64,000 nucleotides of DNA from Verrucomicrobiaceae bacterium (GTDB taxonomy: Bacteria; Verrucomicrobiota; Verrucomicrobiia; Verrucomicrobiales; Verrucomicrobiaceae): positions 186,001-250,000 of the forward strand of contig JABTUN010000002.1 of the NCBI GenBank assembly GCA_015075365.1. Reading direction: 5' to 3'. Within the stretch, counting starts at the first letter, position 1. Each line of letters begins with the position of its first letter. The notes beneath the pieces were generated by a model. That model did not search any database, had not been told where the DNA came from, and saw only the letters and a program-made list of their open reading frames with translations. Positions 8,878 to 17,539 of this stretch are shown here, one piece after another. Made by a program: the position numbers and the translations under genes.

Positions 8878-9643
8878 GCCCGCGCCCACCGCCGCCACCC
8901 GGTCCGCCTTCCTGTCGATCCAGGCAGCCCAAGAGAGAAGATAGAGGGGAGAGGAGAGACGTGAAAGGTCGGTAGGGACGCGCTGCGCCGTGTCCGACAA
9001 ACCAAAAGAGAGCGGAGGGCGAAGAGCAGAGGGCGGAGGGCCAGCGTTCAGAAGTCAGAGGTGAGAAGTCAAAAGTTAGAGGTCAGACGGTAGGGACGCG
9101 CTGCGCCGCGTCCGACAAACCGAAAGAGAGGAGAGAGAATAGAAGATAGAGGAAAGAGGGTAGCCGGTGATCGGTGATCCAGGGGCCGATGCGCGGAGCG
9201 CGTTCGTAGTTCGGCCTTCAGGCCGTTCCGTCGTTGAACGTTCCGCGCTGGACGTCCGACGTTGAACGTTCCCCCTGGGTTGGCCGAAAGAGAGAAAAAA
9301 GGGCAAAAGAGGGCGGAGGTCAGACGGTAGGGACGCGCTGCGCCGCGTCCGACAAACCGAAAGAGGGCGGAGGGCCAGAGGTCAGAAGTTAGAAGTCAAA
9401 AGTTAGAGGTCAGACGTGCGGAAGCACCTGTGCTGTCGATCAGGGCACTGCTGTAGATCGGGGCACCGACCCGGTCGTAGAGGCAAACGTGAGTTTGCCC
9501 CGGACCTGGGAAGTCTCACGACTTCCTCTACGAAACCTCTCACGTCTCACCTCTCACCGGCTCCGGGAAGTCTCACGACTTCCTCTACGAAACCTCTCAC
9601 GTCTCACCTCTCACGTCTCACCTCTATCTTCTTCCCCCCCGCT
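8878..9643. other. 766-bp intergenic cluster of hairpin repeats
   Basis: No gene seen. The first ~250 bp is the partner of the block at 6015-6303. Hairpin elements of the GGACGCG family lie at 8972-8997 (one arm changed to CGTGTCC), 9090-9115 and 9327-9352. A CGGCCTTCAGGCCG hairpin near 9211 replaces the CGGGCTTGAGCCCG form seen at 6328. REP-like hairpins GGCAAAC/GTTTGCC (~9482) and GGAAGTC/GACTTCC (~9509 and ~9566) follow. The stretch ends just after the stop codon of the collagen-like gene on the other strand. Confidence 0.8.
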
Positions 9644-10048
9644 TCACCGCCGCAGCGCGTTCACCAGCGTGTTGAAGGCCACGCGCAGGGTTTCGGCATC
9701 GGGGTCCGCAAAGGGCGCGTCCAGCGTGCCCACCGCGTTGCTGTTGCTGCTCGTGCCGTTGATCGCCGTGTTCAGATCCGCCAGCGATACCTCCCCCGGC
9801 GTGCCGGGCGGCCCCTCCGGCCCCTGGGGGCCCATCGGACCTTCCGGTCCCGGCGGTCCGCCCGGATCACCTTGTGGGCCTTGCGGTCCTGGAGGCCCCT
9901 CGGGACCCGTGGCCCCGGCGGGACCTTGCGGCCCTGCCGGACCCGCCGGAATGGCATCGATGAGCTCTTTGAGGCCGTTGAGCTGGCCGCGCATCTCCGC
10001 GCTGGAGCCGGGGCTGTTGTTCGCTGGTTTGTTAGGATCGAAAGGCAT
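9644..10048 (-). CDS. collagen-like Gly-X-Y repeat protein
   Basis: 134 aa from the ATG at 10048 ([16 protein letters not shown]). A short helical N-terminal segment is followed by about 20 Gly-X-Y triplets rich in Pro and charged residues ([19 protein letters not shown] and so on), then a C-terminal ~40-residue domain ([20 protein letters not shown]). Such a triplet run can form a trimeric collagen-like triple helix, with the end domains acting as trimerisation or attachment heads. No signal peptide is visible, so location is uncertain. It lies downstream of the fibronectin-like gene on the same strand and may be co-expressed with it. Confidence 0.88.
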   Translation of the reverse strand: MPFDPNKPANNSPGSSAEMRGQLNGLKELIDAIPAGPAGPQGPAGATGPEGPPGPQGPQGDPGGPPGPEGPMGPQGPEGPPGTPGEVSLADLNTAINGTSSNSNAVGTLDAPFADPDAETLRVAFNTLVNALRR

Positions 10049-10184
10049 GGCGGGCTGAAAATGGGTAGGGACCCGCTGCGTCAGGTCCCATTTGAATGGG
10101 AAGGGCGGAAGCGGCGAGTGGAGCGGAGCATGGAACGTGGTCGAACACGCCCGGAGGCTCCGCACCATCCCCGTCCCTTGGAAA

Positions 10185-10210
10185 GTCGGACACGGCGCAG
10201 CGTGTCCCTA
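10185..10210 (-). repeat. variant hairpin element (GGACACG/CGTGTCC)
   Basis: One copy of the dispersed hairpin family in reverse orientation between the collagen-like and fibronectin-like genes. Both arms differ from the common GGACGCG/CGCGTCC form in a matching way, so the stem is kept. The element could serve as a transcription or mRNA-processing signal; that is inference. Confidence 0.6.
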
Positions 10211-10221
10211 CCACCTATGCA

Positions 10222-11142
10222 TCACGTCACGGTGACGGTCACCTCCGGGCTTGGTTGGGCGTCCCCGCCGTCGTTGAAGGAAATGACGCGGATCTTCACC
10301 ACCTGGCCGGCCGTGAAGTTTTTCAGAATCACCTCCAGATCTCTTGGCGTCGCCTTGGTCTGCCACTCCGTGTCCACGCCGGTGATGAAGGCCTCCACGC
10401 GGTAGCGCGTTGCGCGCGTGGCATACTCATACTGCACCTCGATGCGGCCATTGCCCAGCGCGCTGGCCGTCACGGCGGGCACCGGCTCCGGCGCGGTCGG
10501 GTTGGCGGGGATGTTCAGGCCAAAGTCCTCCCAGCGCGGATCATCCGCGGGCAGCAGGATCGTCAGCTCGTCGATCAGGCCGCGCACGCGCTTGCGCAGC
10601 GCGTCCACGGCATCCGCCCGGGTGTTGAAGGCCGCCGTCTGCACGCTGTCCGCCTGGTCCACGTCCGCCTGCGCCGCGTTGATCGCGTTCCACTGCGCCA
10701 GGCACAGAGCCGCCGTCGCCCCCATGTCCGCGCTCTCCGCTGACGGGATCGCCGTGAAGAAGTTCTTCAGCGCGTCCAGCAGCGTCAGGCGGGTGGGCTT
10801 GTCGTCCGGGATCGCCGTGGACTGGTTGGGGAAGCCCGTCGGCTCCCAGTTCGCGTTCCAGCGCTGCCCATAGAGCTTGGCCAGCCGCAGCTTGCAGTCC
10901 GTCAGCATGTTAAAGCCCGCCGTGTGGGCGGCCTCCAGCGCGGCGGTGGCGGCGGCCAGTTCCTGCTTGCGCAGGCCCACGGCGGTTTCCGCGGCGGAGA
11001 GCGCCGCGTTCGCCGCCAGCATCACGGCTTGCGTGTTTTGTTTGATGCCGAGGGGCGCCTCATGCATCCCGCAGCCCGCCGCCATGCGGACGCATAGGGC
11101 GCGGAGCACATCAGGGTTATCAGGAGTCGGGTTCGAGGCCAT
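10222..11142 (-). CDS. fibronectin type III-like domain protein
   Basis: 306 aa from the ATG at 11142 (MASNPTPDNPDVLRALC). The frame is open far upstream through the 42-bp repeat array, but those codons are repeat-derived. Residues ~30-200 are Ala-rich helices that look like a coiled-coil or helical bundle (LSAAETAVGLRKQELAAATAAL). The C-terminal ~90 residues resemble an Fn3 beta sandwich (PVPAVTASALGNGRIEVQYEY, ATRYRVEAFITG, GQVVKIRVISFNDGGDAQPSP). No signal peptide is seen. Together with the collagen-like gene it suggests a fibrous or adhesive structure. Function unknown. Confidence 0.72.
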   Translation of the reverse strand: MASNPTPDNPDVLRALCVRMAAGCGMHEAPLGIKQNTQAVMLAANAALSAAETAVGLRKQELAAATAALEAAHTAGFNMLTDCKLRLAKLYGQRWNANWEPTGFPNQSTAIPDDKPTRLTLLDALKNFFTAIPSAESADMGATAALCLAQWNAINAAQADVDQADSVQTAAFNTRADAVDALRKRVRGLIDELTILLPADDPRWEDFGLNIPANPTAPEPVPAVTASALGNGRIEVQYEYATRATRYRVEAFITGVDTEWQTKATPRDLEVILKNFTAGQVVKIRVISFNDGGDAQPSPEVTVTVT

Positions 11143-11416
11143 GGTTCGTCGGTTGATTTTCTTGCGTTTTCTAACAGGCGGGAGCGGTTCATCCGGGCTG
11201 TCCCAGGTGAATTGGTCCCAGAAAGTCGATGGGGCGTCCCAGCGCATCAGGAGGGCGGCGCCAGCCGCGTGCAGGTGAGCGGGGACGGAATAAAAAGCGC
11301 CGCAGGCGCCCTGCGGCAGGGCGGGCACGGCAGAAAGCGGGTGGCGGCGCGGCGGCGGCTCCAGCGGCATCCACCGCCGTTTTCCCTGCGCAGGAGCCGG
11401 GTCCGGGTCCAAAAAA
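11143..11416. other. intergenic, GC-rich, no gene recognised
   Basis: Upstream region of the fibronectin-like gene. Contains several frames that stay open because of high GC, none with a start, composition or motif that looks like protein coding. It leads directly into the 42-bp array. Confidence 0.5.
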
Positions 11417-11836
11417 GGAAATTCCGCACAGCACATCCGAGAGTCCGGAGCCTCGCGCGGAAATTCCGCGCGGCAGGTCCGAGAGTGGCGCTCCTCGAAA
11501 GGAATTTCCGCGCGGCAGGCCCCAGGCGGCACACCCTCCAAAGAAGATTCCGCACGGCAGGTGCGAGGCGGCAGCCCCTCGAAAGGAAATTCCGCACGGC
11601 ATGTCCCAGAGGACCACCCCTCCGAAGGTGATTCTCCGCGCCTTCTCCCAGACCACGCCCCCTCGAAAGGAAATTCCGCGCGGCATCCCTCAGACAGCCA
11701 CTCCACGAAAGGAAATTCCGCGCGCCGTTCCCCACCTCGCCGCATGCCGTCCGGAAATTCCGCGCACCGTTCCGGACACGGCCGCCCCTCGCGCGGAAAT
11801 CCTGTGGAGCCACTCCGAGACGCCGAGACGACCACC
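11417..11836. repeat. second 42-bp tandem minisatellite, 10 units
   Basis: A GGAAATTCCG-type core recurs at 11417, 11459, 11501, 11543, 11585, 11627, 11669, 11711, 11753 and 11795, exactly every 42 bp. Units are more diverged than in the array at 506-925. The core (GGAxATTCCGCGCGG) loosely matches that array's GGAGAATGCGCGCAG, so both may come from one repeat family. Open frames through it encode 14-residue repeats such as CRAEFPFEG on the minus strand, but without a distinct gene start. Confidence 0.85.
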
Positions 11837-11939
11837 GGGATTCCTTTCCCAGTCTCCCCCTCTCCATGTCCCATGATCTGGATTTCAGCGTCGCGTTCAT
11901 GGGCGCAGCCTGCCACAGCCCGCGTGGGATTCGATGACG

Positions 11940-12314
11940 CTATGGAGACACTTCCGCGCGCAGGGTGAAAAAGCCCAGCAGGTGGAACTCGATGGCCTCC
12001 ATGCCAAAGGCGCGCGCCAGCCTGCCCACGGTGTCGTTGGTGGGCAGGGCCTCCATGACCAGCATGTCATGGATCATGGAGCGCGCCACGCCGGAGAGCT
12101 CGTGCAGGCGTTTGATCGTGTAGTGAAAGAGCAGCATCAGGTCCATCAGCGCCAGCACCTCCCCCGCGCAGAGCATGTCATGCGGCTTCTCCCGGCAGCG
12201 GCGCACCACCTCCTCCCGCGAGATGGGAAACACCGGGTCACGCACCTTCGGCGGCATGCGTTCTCCCTGCCGGTCGCCAGACCGGGACGCATCCGAGGAC
12301 GACTTCGTCTTCAT
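11940..12314 (-). CDS. HTH-domain protein, XRE/Cro-like
   Basis: 124 aa. The first ~30 residues are basic and low-complexity. Residues ~60-115 (FHYTIKRLHELSGVARSMIHDMLVMEALPTN... split into helices) look like a phage-repressor-type helix-turn-helix: TIKRLHELSGVARSMIHDML followed by TNDTVGRLARAFGM. It probably binds DNA. It is divergent from the CRISPR-Cas operon, with about 145 bp between its start and the first ORF of that operon, which makes it a candidate regulator of the cas genes. No cofactor domain is present. Confidence 0.75.
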   Translation of the reverse strand: MKTKSSSDASRSGDRQGERMPPKVRDPVFPISREEVVRRCREKPHDMLCAGEVLALMDLMLLFHYTIKRLHELSGVARSMIHDMLVMEALPTNDTVGRLARAFGMEAIEFHLLGFFTLRAEVSP

Positions 12315-12458
12315 AGGCGGGAGAAAGGTTGGGCGGGGATATTACTCAAAAAGGCCGCGCCTTGGGAAGAGGAAACTGCGGCTTTTTTTAGGCAGAACCT
12401 CAACAAGTCGCACACCACCCTTGCCAGCACTGCGTCTTCTCCCTAGCCTGCGGCTGTT

Positions 12459-12641
12459 ATGAACCGCATTTACCAAGGACGTGTCACAAAGGTGCAGGTG
12501 CCCGCGCCTGCCAGCGCCAATGATGAGGATGGCCGAAAGAAGGAAAAGAAGGGCGAAAAAAACGACTGGATCGACCTGCCTGAGGGTGAAGCCGTTCTGT
12601 GGCGGCACCATGAGCTGTTTCAGGATGCGGTGAATGGTTAA
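12459..12641 (+). CDS. short Cas12b N-terminus-like ORF, same frame as cas12b
   Basis: 60 aa starting MNRIYQGRVTKVQVPAP and ending WRHHELFQDAVNG. The pattern (a beta strand, a Lys-rich loop, then a helix with LFQDAVN) parallels the start of the downstream effector, whose residues ~45-55 read THEVFQDAVCYY; 14 bases (TTTCAGGATGCGGT) are identical. The ORF is in the same reading frame as cas12b. One TAA at 12639 ends it and no further stop lies before the cas12b ATG at 12675. It may be a duplicated or truncated N-terminus, a remnant of a replaced allele, or a short protein in its own right. A readthrough product would be 1676 aa. Translation is unproven. Confidence 0.55.
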   Translation: MNRIYQGRVTKVQVPAPASANDEDGRKKEKKGEKNDWIDLPEGEAVLWRHHELFQDAVNG

Positions 12642-12674
12642 TCAACAAGAAAACCTACAAACAGCAACACAGCT

Positions 12675-15600
12675 ATGAGCACCGTTTATCGCAGCTACGA
12701 GGTCTTGATCGAAGAGACCGCCCGGAATCATCACGCTCGCAAGGCGGGGAAGACGAAGAAGGAACTTCATCCGAACCACCTCAACACGGAGCAGGCGCTC
12801 AAGACAACGCATGAGGTGTTTCAGGATGCGGTCTGCTACTACATTCTGTGCATCCTCGGGTTGATCAAAGGCGGCACAGATCGCAATGGTAAAGTTGCAT
12901 CGCCACTATGGAACAGCGTGACTGCTGAAGGGAGGCTTGGAGAGACCCATGATTTGGTGAAGCGGTTGGCGGAGAGTTATCCTGCGGCTCCGTTTAGTGC
13001 TGCCACAACAGTAGAGGAGTTTCTGTCAGCTGTTTATGGCGAAAGGACCACTACAGCTGACCGTGCTGCGGTGATGGCCGTTTTGCTTGCTCAAATTCAA
13101 AAAAAGGATGGAACACTCGACTGTGGAGACTTTGCCGAATTCGCCCGTGACAATGGATTGAGGTTTTGTAGTTCCGACAGCACACGAGCTCTTCCCGGTT
13201 GTGCGCCTATCGACCGGCTTTTCTGGCGCATGGCTGCGGCAAAAGAGCCATCATCCTATTGGGACATCATCAAAGACTATTGGAAGGAACTAGCACGAAC
13301 GCCGACGACGACGGAGCGCGACCAATATTTGAAGGCATTCGAAGACAAGAACAACAAACAGCCTCTTGGAATTTCGACTGACCTGTTTGAACAATGTCGG
13401 GATAAGATCGCCGCCGCTCAGGATTTCGCAGACTTCATTTGGTTTCATAAATCGGGGCCAATTGGCACCCTGCATTATGCGATTGCTCGGTATTCATGGC
13501 TGTCCGCCCATCACACGGATAGTCCTGCGCGGAGTGAAGCGGAAGCAAAGCTGGGTGAATACGTTCGGAAAGTCCTAGCAAAAGACTTTCCAGAAACGGA
13601 ACACAATAAGCCAGTCTTGTCCGAGGGTTCGGAGGTTGTGGGCATACCGGGAACACGCCCCACCTTCCCCTATTTCACCAATCTGATGGGATGTGCCTTC
13701 GAGTCACAAGGCTTTCGCCAAAAATTCGATGAATCGGCACTGAAGCGGGCATTCGACGAAGTGTTCAAGTATCGCAATCGCTCCGAAGATCGAGAGCGTC
13801 TCTTCAGCCAGCGCCACGCAATGGTCAAAGCAATGGAGTCGGACGGGACGGTGCCATTGTTTTCGCAGAAGTCGCAGCCAGGAGACGGAAAGCGAAGTGC
13901 CAAGGCAAAGAAGCCCAAGAAGGATGTCAAGCCGCGCAATCTCGGCGGCCTGAAAGGTGATGACGAGCGGAAGAAGGCGATGAATGCTTTGTTGGGCAAG
14001 ATCGGAGGTCAGATTGGCTACGGATTGCGTCGCGCCACGATTGGCGGTTGGGCGGAACTGCGGAATGAGTTTTTGAAGTATGCACGCAAGGCGAAGAAAG
14101 AAGGCGATGATCTTGATGAGGAGGAACTGATCGAGATCGTGACCAAAGCGCAGGGTGATAGCGCAGGTGGATTCGGCAGCGCTGCATTTTTCCGCGAGTT
14201 GTGCAAGGAGGAGAATCACATCCTGTGGCTGCCAAAGGCGGAAGAGCTGCCTGAGCATTGTCCGAAGAATTTCGTTCGCTGGTGGGTGATCTACTCCGAG
14301 GCGAAGGGGGAACTGGAAAAGATCGCGACGCTCCCGAAAGGTGTGACGGACTGGAAAGATGCAGTGCTCAAGCCCATCTCGTTCACCTGGCCAGGAACGA
14401 AGAATCGGCACAACGAGGAGAGTTTTCGCCCACTGGATTTTGCGTGCGATCTGACATCTCGACCCGTGGTGCAGTTGTTCCACAGGGAAAAGAAGGGGGC
14501 TGCGATCAAGCTCGTGGAAACGAACAGCCAATGGGTGATGGACAAGGATGAAAAGTGGAGTTGGAAGCTCGATCTCGCAGGTGAGGTGCCGTATCCGATG
14601 ACGCTGAGCTTTCGGCGCTTGAAGCGCGACAAGCTGGTGAGGGCTGACGGGAATTCGTTCGAGTCATCGTATGGCATTCCCCTGGCAGCCATCGACAAGG
14701 CTCCGCTGCCTGACATGCAGCCGGAAGACAAACCGAAGAAGCCGAAGAACCTCTCTCCAAGTGTGTCGCTCCTGCCGCCAGACAAAATGGACGGGCCATT
14801 TCATCTGATGTTTGCCTTTGATGTCGAAGCGGAGGCATTGCAGTCGGACACGAAGAGATTGCCTGGACTCAAACCACTGAGGACAACGAAGAAGAATGGA
14901 AAATGGGTCGGACTGAACGCGCGCTGGAGTGTGGATGCCAAGACGGAAGGCAAGGTTGAAGAATCACCAACTATTGCAGCCGAGGAAGAAGAACCGGTTG
15001 AGTCGGGCGGGGCCTTCAAGGTGAAAGAGCTTTGGAGTGAACTGGATTCCTTCGAGCCATTCGACATTCTCTCGATTGATCTAGGAGTGCGGTTCACAGC
15101 GGCATGGAGCCGGAATCAAATTTCGATGGGTGCCAAGCCTTCATCTCGTGCGCGGGAGATTTCGCCGCATGGGCACAAGCATCAGATTTGGTTCGACTCT
15201 TACCAGCGCGGTGCCTTGAAGCTGCAAGGCGAAGATGCCGAAGAGTATCGCAAAGAAAAAGGCGAGGACTCATACCCAGACAAACCGTTGCCCGAGAAGT
15301 ATGGCACGAAGGGGCGACTGGCATCCGATGCGGAGCGGGAACAGTTTGCAAAACTGGCGGTCGCCATCCTGCCTGAAAGCAAGCGGAACGCTTTGCCGGA
15401 GGCGGAGGACCAGAAGTTCTTTCCTCTGCTGGGAGACCATCTGACGTGGAGATTACGGCGGAGACTCAGCCGGTTGAAGTTTTTGTTCACGTTGCGGTGG
15501 CGTGCCATCGGGAAGAAAGACCGCTTTGGAACCAATGACTATCGCCCTGCTGAGTCGGAGAAGGATTGGAAAGAGCTTTGGGAGAAGAATCTTTACAAGG

Positions 15601-17489
15601 CCATTGAGAGCCTGGCCTTTCAGCCCGATGAGCCGGAAGAAGGTGAGGAACCTGAGATTGAGGAGCCGTTCATGGAAAAACTGCGTCATGCGCTTTGCAA
15701 CGATGACGAGATTTGGAAATCGCTTCGCTATGAACATGGCGGGAAGACGTTCGCGCTGTTTCGTAAGGTGAAGGGGAAGAAGGGCAAGGCTGGCAAGGCC
15801 GATGAGAAAGTTCAGAAAGAAGCGCAAAAGAAGGCGCAAGATGCACTGAAGAAGGGATTGGTAGAGAAGACTGATAATCGCTGGAACTGGAAGGCACTTG
15901 CGGACGAGGCGAGGGATCAAATCGAGGAGGTGATGAAGGCGGTCGAAGGTCAGCACGGATGGATTGCGGAAGCCGCGCAGTTTGTGTGGCCGCTGCGGGA
16001 CAAAGACTGGGTTTGGCATCGTTGCAGATATGACGGACCGAGAGGTGAGCTTTCAGAGCAGGCATTTCTGGAACGGGATGAGCAATCCAGCGTGAAGGAG
16101 AAGCGGCACATTCGAGGAATGCGCGGTTTGAACATGCGGCGCATCGAGGTGCTGCAAGATTTTCGGCGCTGTCTGCAAAGCCTGGCGAAGATTGAACGGC
16201 GTTATCGTCAGCCGGGAACAGATCATGGGTTGGAACCTTCCAAGGTGGAACTTGGTGATACGGTGCATGAACCTGCGCAGGCGTTCCTGGACAACATCAA
16301 TGAACTCCGCGACCAGCGAGTGTTTCAAACCGCACACTTGATACTGGCAGAGGCGCTTGGGTTGCAGTTGATGAATCCCGGCAAGGTGATGATCGACGAA
16401 AAGAACAAGAAGGAACTGAAGTCGGAGCGCGACCTCCACGGACGCTATGAACCGAAAAAAGACAAGGATGGAAAGCCTTTGCCTCGAGTGTCAGCCATTG
16501 TGTTGGAAGATTTAGGCCGCTACAAAACCAGTCAGGACCGCTCTCGGTTTGAGAACCGGCAGTTGATGGAATGGAGCCACGGCAAGGTGGTGGCGAAACT
16601 GCAAGACATGGCACAAGTCTTCGGCATCGAGATTATTGTCGTCGATGCGCGGTTCTCGTCGCGATACAGTTCACGAACGGGTGCTCCTGGCGTGCGCTGT
16701 GCCGAAGTGGCGATTGGATTTGAAAAAGAACAGCCTTGGAGGCGATGGTCGGAAGAGAAAGTCGGCAAAGGGAAGGATCGCAAGGCGTCGGAACGAGCCC
16801 AGTTCATCCTCGATGTCGCTGGGAAGCTCAAGGAGGTGGATGATCCCAAGGCATCGCTCTGGCTGCCGTTGGATGGAGGACCCGCTTTTGTGCCGACGAT
16901 ATCTCATGCGCCTGATAAAGAAGGAATCGAGGGAAGCGCGGACATCAATGCTGCCGTCAGCGTGGGGCTTCGTGCGGTCGCACATCCTGACAGGCTTGAT
17001 GTCTTTCCAGTTTTACGCACCGAGGCGAAAGCCGAGGGCGAACTGGAGATTCAGAACCGTAGGGGTTCGTTGTCTGAAGCAGCCACTAAAAAGGCAGAGG
17101 AGCGCACGGTGCGAATTGTGGAGCCGAAGGCCAAGCCAACAAAAGAGGAGAAGCCTGTCGCAGATGAGAATGTGGAAGATGAAGATGGTGACGATGAGCT
17201 GGAAACCAACAGGAAGCCTTATTTGTATGCTGCGGTGAAGGTGAACGGAGATTTTTCCGTGCCGCTTGGTGCCGACGTTCGCTATCAGCTTCCCATGAAA
17301 CAAAATGGCGAGCTAGTCACGGCTCGTGAGAAGGGATGCAGTGCGGCGACTGGCAAAGACTACTGGGCTCGCGTTAAGCGGCTGGCATGGCGTCGGTTGA
17401 AGACGATCAATGCTGCCCGCTTGGCTGCCAGAAAGTGCGGTGTCCCGGAGGAATGGCTCAAGCCTGATCCCGACGACGACATTCCATAG
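12675..17489 (+). CDS. cas12b: Cas12b-like type V-B CRISPR effector nuclease, unusually large
   Basis: 1604 aa. Predicted RNA-guided DNA endonuclease using crRNA plus tracrRNA. The split RuvC domain is complete: RuvC-I LSIDLGVRF with D802, RuvC-II IVLEDLGRYK with E1278, RuvC-III GSADINAAVSVGL with D1423. Family-specific motifs match Cas12b as I know it from Alicyclobacillus: ENRQLMEWSH, SSRYSSRTGAPGVRC, and an Arg-rich helix after RuvC-I (TWRLRRRLSRLKFLF). Known Cas12b proteins are about 1100-1300 aa; the extra length lies in the N-terminal lobe (~800 residues before RuvC-I), in ~475 residues between RuvC-I and II, and in charged linkers near 404-420 (Lys-rich), 755-779 (Glu-rich), 987-1000, 1032-1062 and 1461-1516. 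Codon and base use are visibly less GC-rich than cas4-cas1. Start ATG at 12675 follows the short ORF by 33 bp; no strong Shine-Dalgarno is visible. Confidence 0.92.
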   Translation: MSTVYRSYEVLIEETARNHHARKAGKTKKELHPNHLNTEQALKTTHEVFQDAVCYYILCILGLIKGGTDRNGKVASPLWNSVTAEGRLGETHDLVKRLAESYPAAPFSAATTVEEFLSAVYGERTTTADRAAVMAVLLAQIQKKDGTLDCGDFAEFARDNGLRFCSSDSTRALPGCAPIDRLFWRMAAAKEPSSYWDIIKDYWKELARTPTTTERDQYLKAFEDKNNKQPLGISTDLFEQCRDKIAAAQDFADFIWFHKSGPIGTLHYAIARYSWLSAHHTDSPARSEAEAKLGEYVRKVLAKDFPETEHNKPVLSEGSEVVGIPGTRPTFPYFTNLMGCAFESQGFRQKFDESALKRAFDEVFKYRNRSEDRERLFSQRHAMVKAMESDGTVPLFSQKSQPGDGKRSAKAKKPKKDVKPRNLGGLKGDDERKKAMNALLGKIGGQIGYGLRRATIGGWAELRNEFLKYARKAKKEGDDLDEEELIEIVTKAQGDSAGGFGSAAFFRELCKEENHILWLPKAEELPEHCPKNFVRWWVIYSEAKGELEKIATLPKGVTDWKDAVLKPISFTWPGTKNRHNEESFRPLDFACDLTSRPVVQLFHREKKGAAIKLVETNSQWVMDKDEKWSWKLDLAGEVPYPMTLSFRRLKRDKLVRADGNSFESSYGIPLAAIDKAPLPDMQPEDKPKKPKNLSPSVSLLPPDKMDGPFHLMFAFDVEAEALQSDTKRLPGLKPLRTTKKNGKWVGLNARWSVDAKTEGKVEESPTIAAEEEEPVESGGAFKVKELWSELDSFEPFDILSIDLGVRFTAAWSRNQISMGAKPSSRAREISPHGHKHQIWFDSYQRGALKLQGEDAEEYRKEKGEDSYPDKPLPEKYGTKGRLASDAEREQFAKLAVAILPESKRNALPEAEDQKFFPLLGDHLTWRLRRRLSRLKFLFTLRWRAIGKKDRFGTNDYRPAESEKDWKELWEKNLYKAIESLAFQPDEPEEGEEPEIEEPFMEKLRHALCNDDEIWKSLRYEHGGKTFALFRKVKGKKGKAGKADEKVQKEAQKKAQDALKKGLVEKTDNRWNWKALADEARDQIEEVMKAVEGQHGWIAEAAQFVWPLRDKDWVWHRCRYDGPRGELSEQAFLERDEQSSVKEKRHIRGMRGLNMRRIEVLQDFRRCLQSLAKIERRYRQPGTDHGLEPSKVELGDTVHEPAQAFLDNINELRDQRVFQTAHLILAEALGLQLMNPGKVMIDEKNKKELKSERDLHGRYEPKKDKDGKPLPRVSAIVLEDLGRYKTSQDRSRFENRQLMEWSHGKVVAKLQDMAQVFGIEIIVVDARFSSRYSSRTGAPGVRCAEVAIGFEKEQPWRRWSEEKVGKGKDRKASERAQFILDVAGKLKEVDDPKASLWLPLDGGPAFVPTISHAPDKEGIEGSADINAAVSVGLRAVAHPDRLDVFPVLRTEAKAEGELEIQNRRGSLSEAATKKAEERTVRIVEPKAKPTKEEKPVADENVEDEDGDDELETNRKPYLYAAVKVNGDFSVPLGADVRYQLPMKQNGELVTAREKGCSAATGKDYWARVKRLAWRRLKTINAARLAARKCGVPEEWLKPDPDDDIP

Positions 17490-17539
17490 CCCAATTCACG
17501 AGACGAGATTCCCTTCACCTGATCCCGGTTTCAACGCCC

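Noticed and set aside
7357-9000. 547-aa minus-strand ORF opposite the TonB receptor
   Set aside because: Antisense shadow in high-GC DNA; the plus strand encodes a complete receptor.
11143-11916. N-terminal extension of the fibronectin-like gene through the second repeat array
   Set aside because: The extra ~258 codons are translated repeat DNA; the ATG at 11142 starts protein-like sequence.
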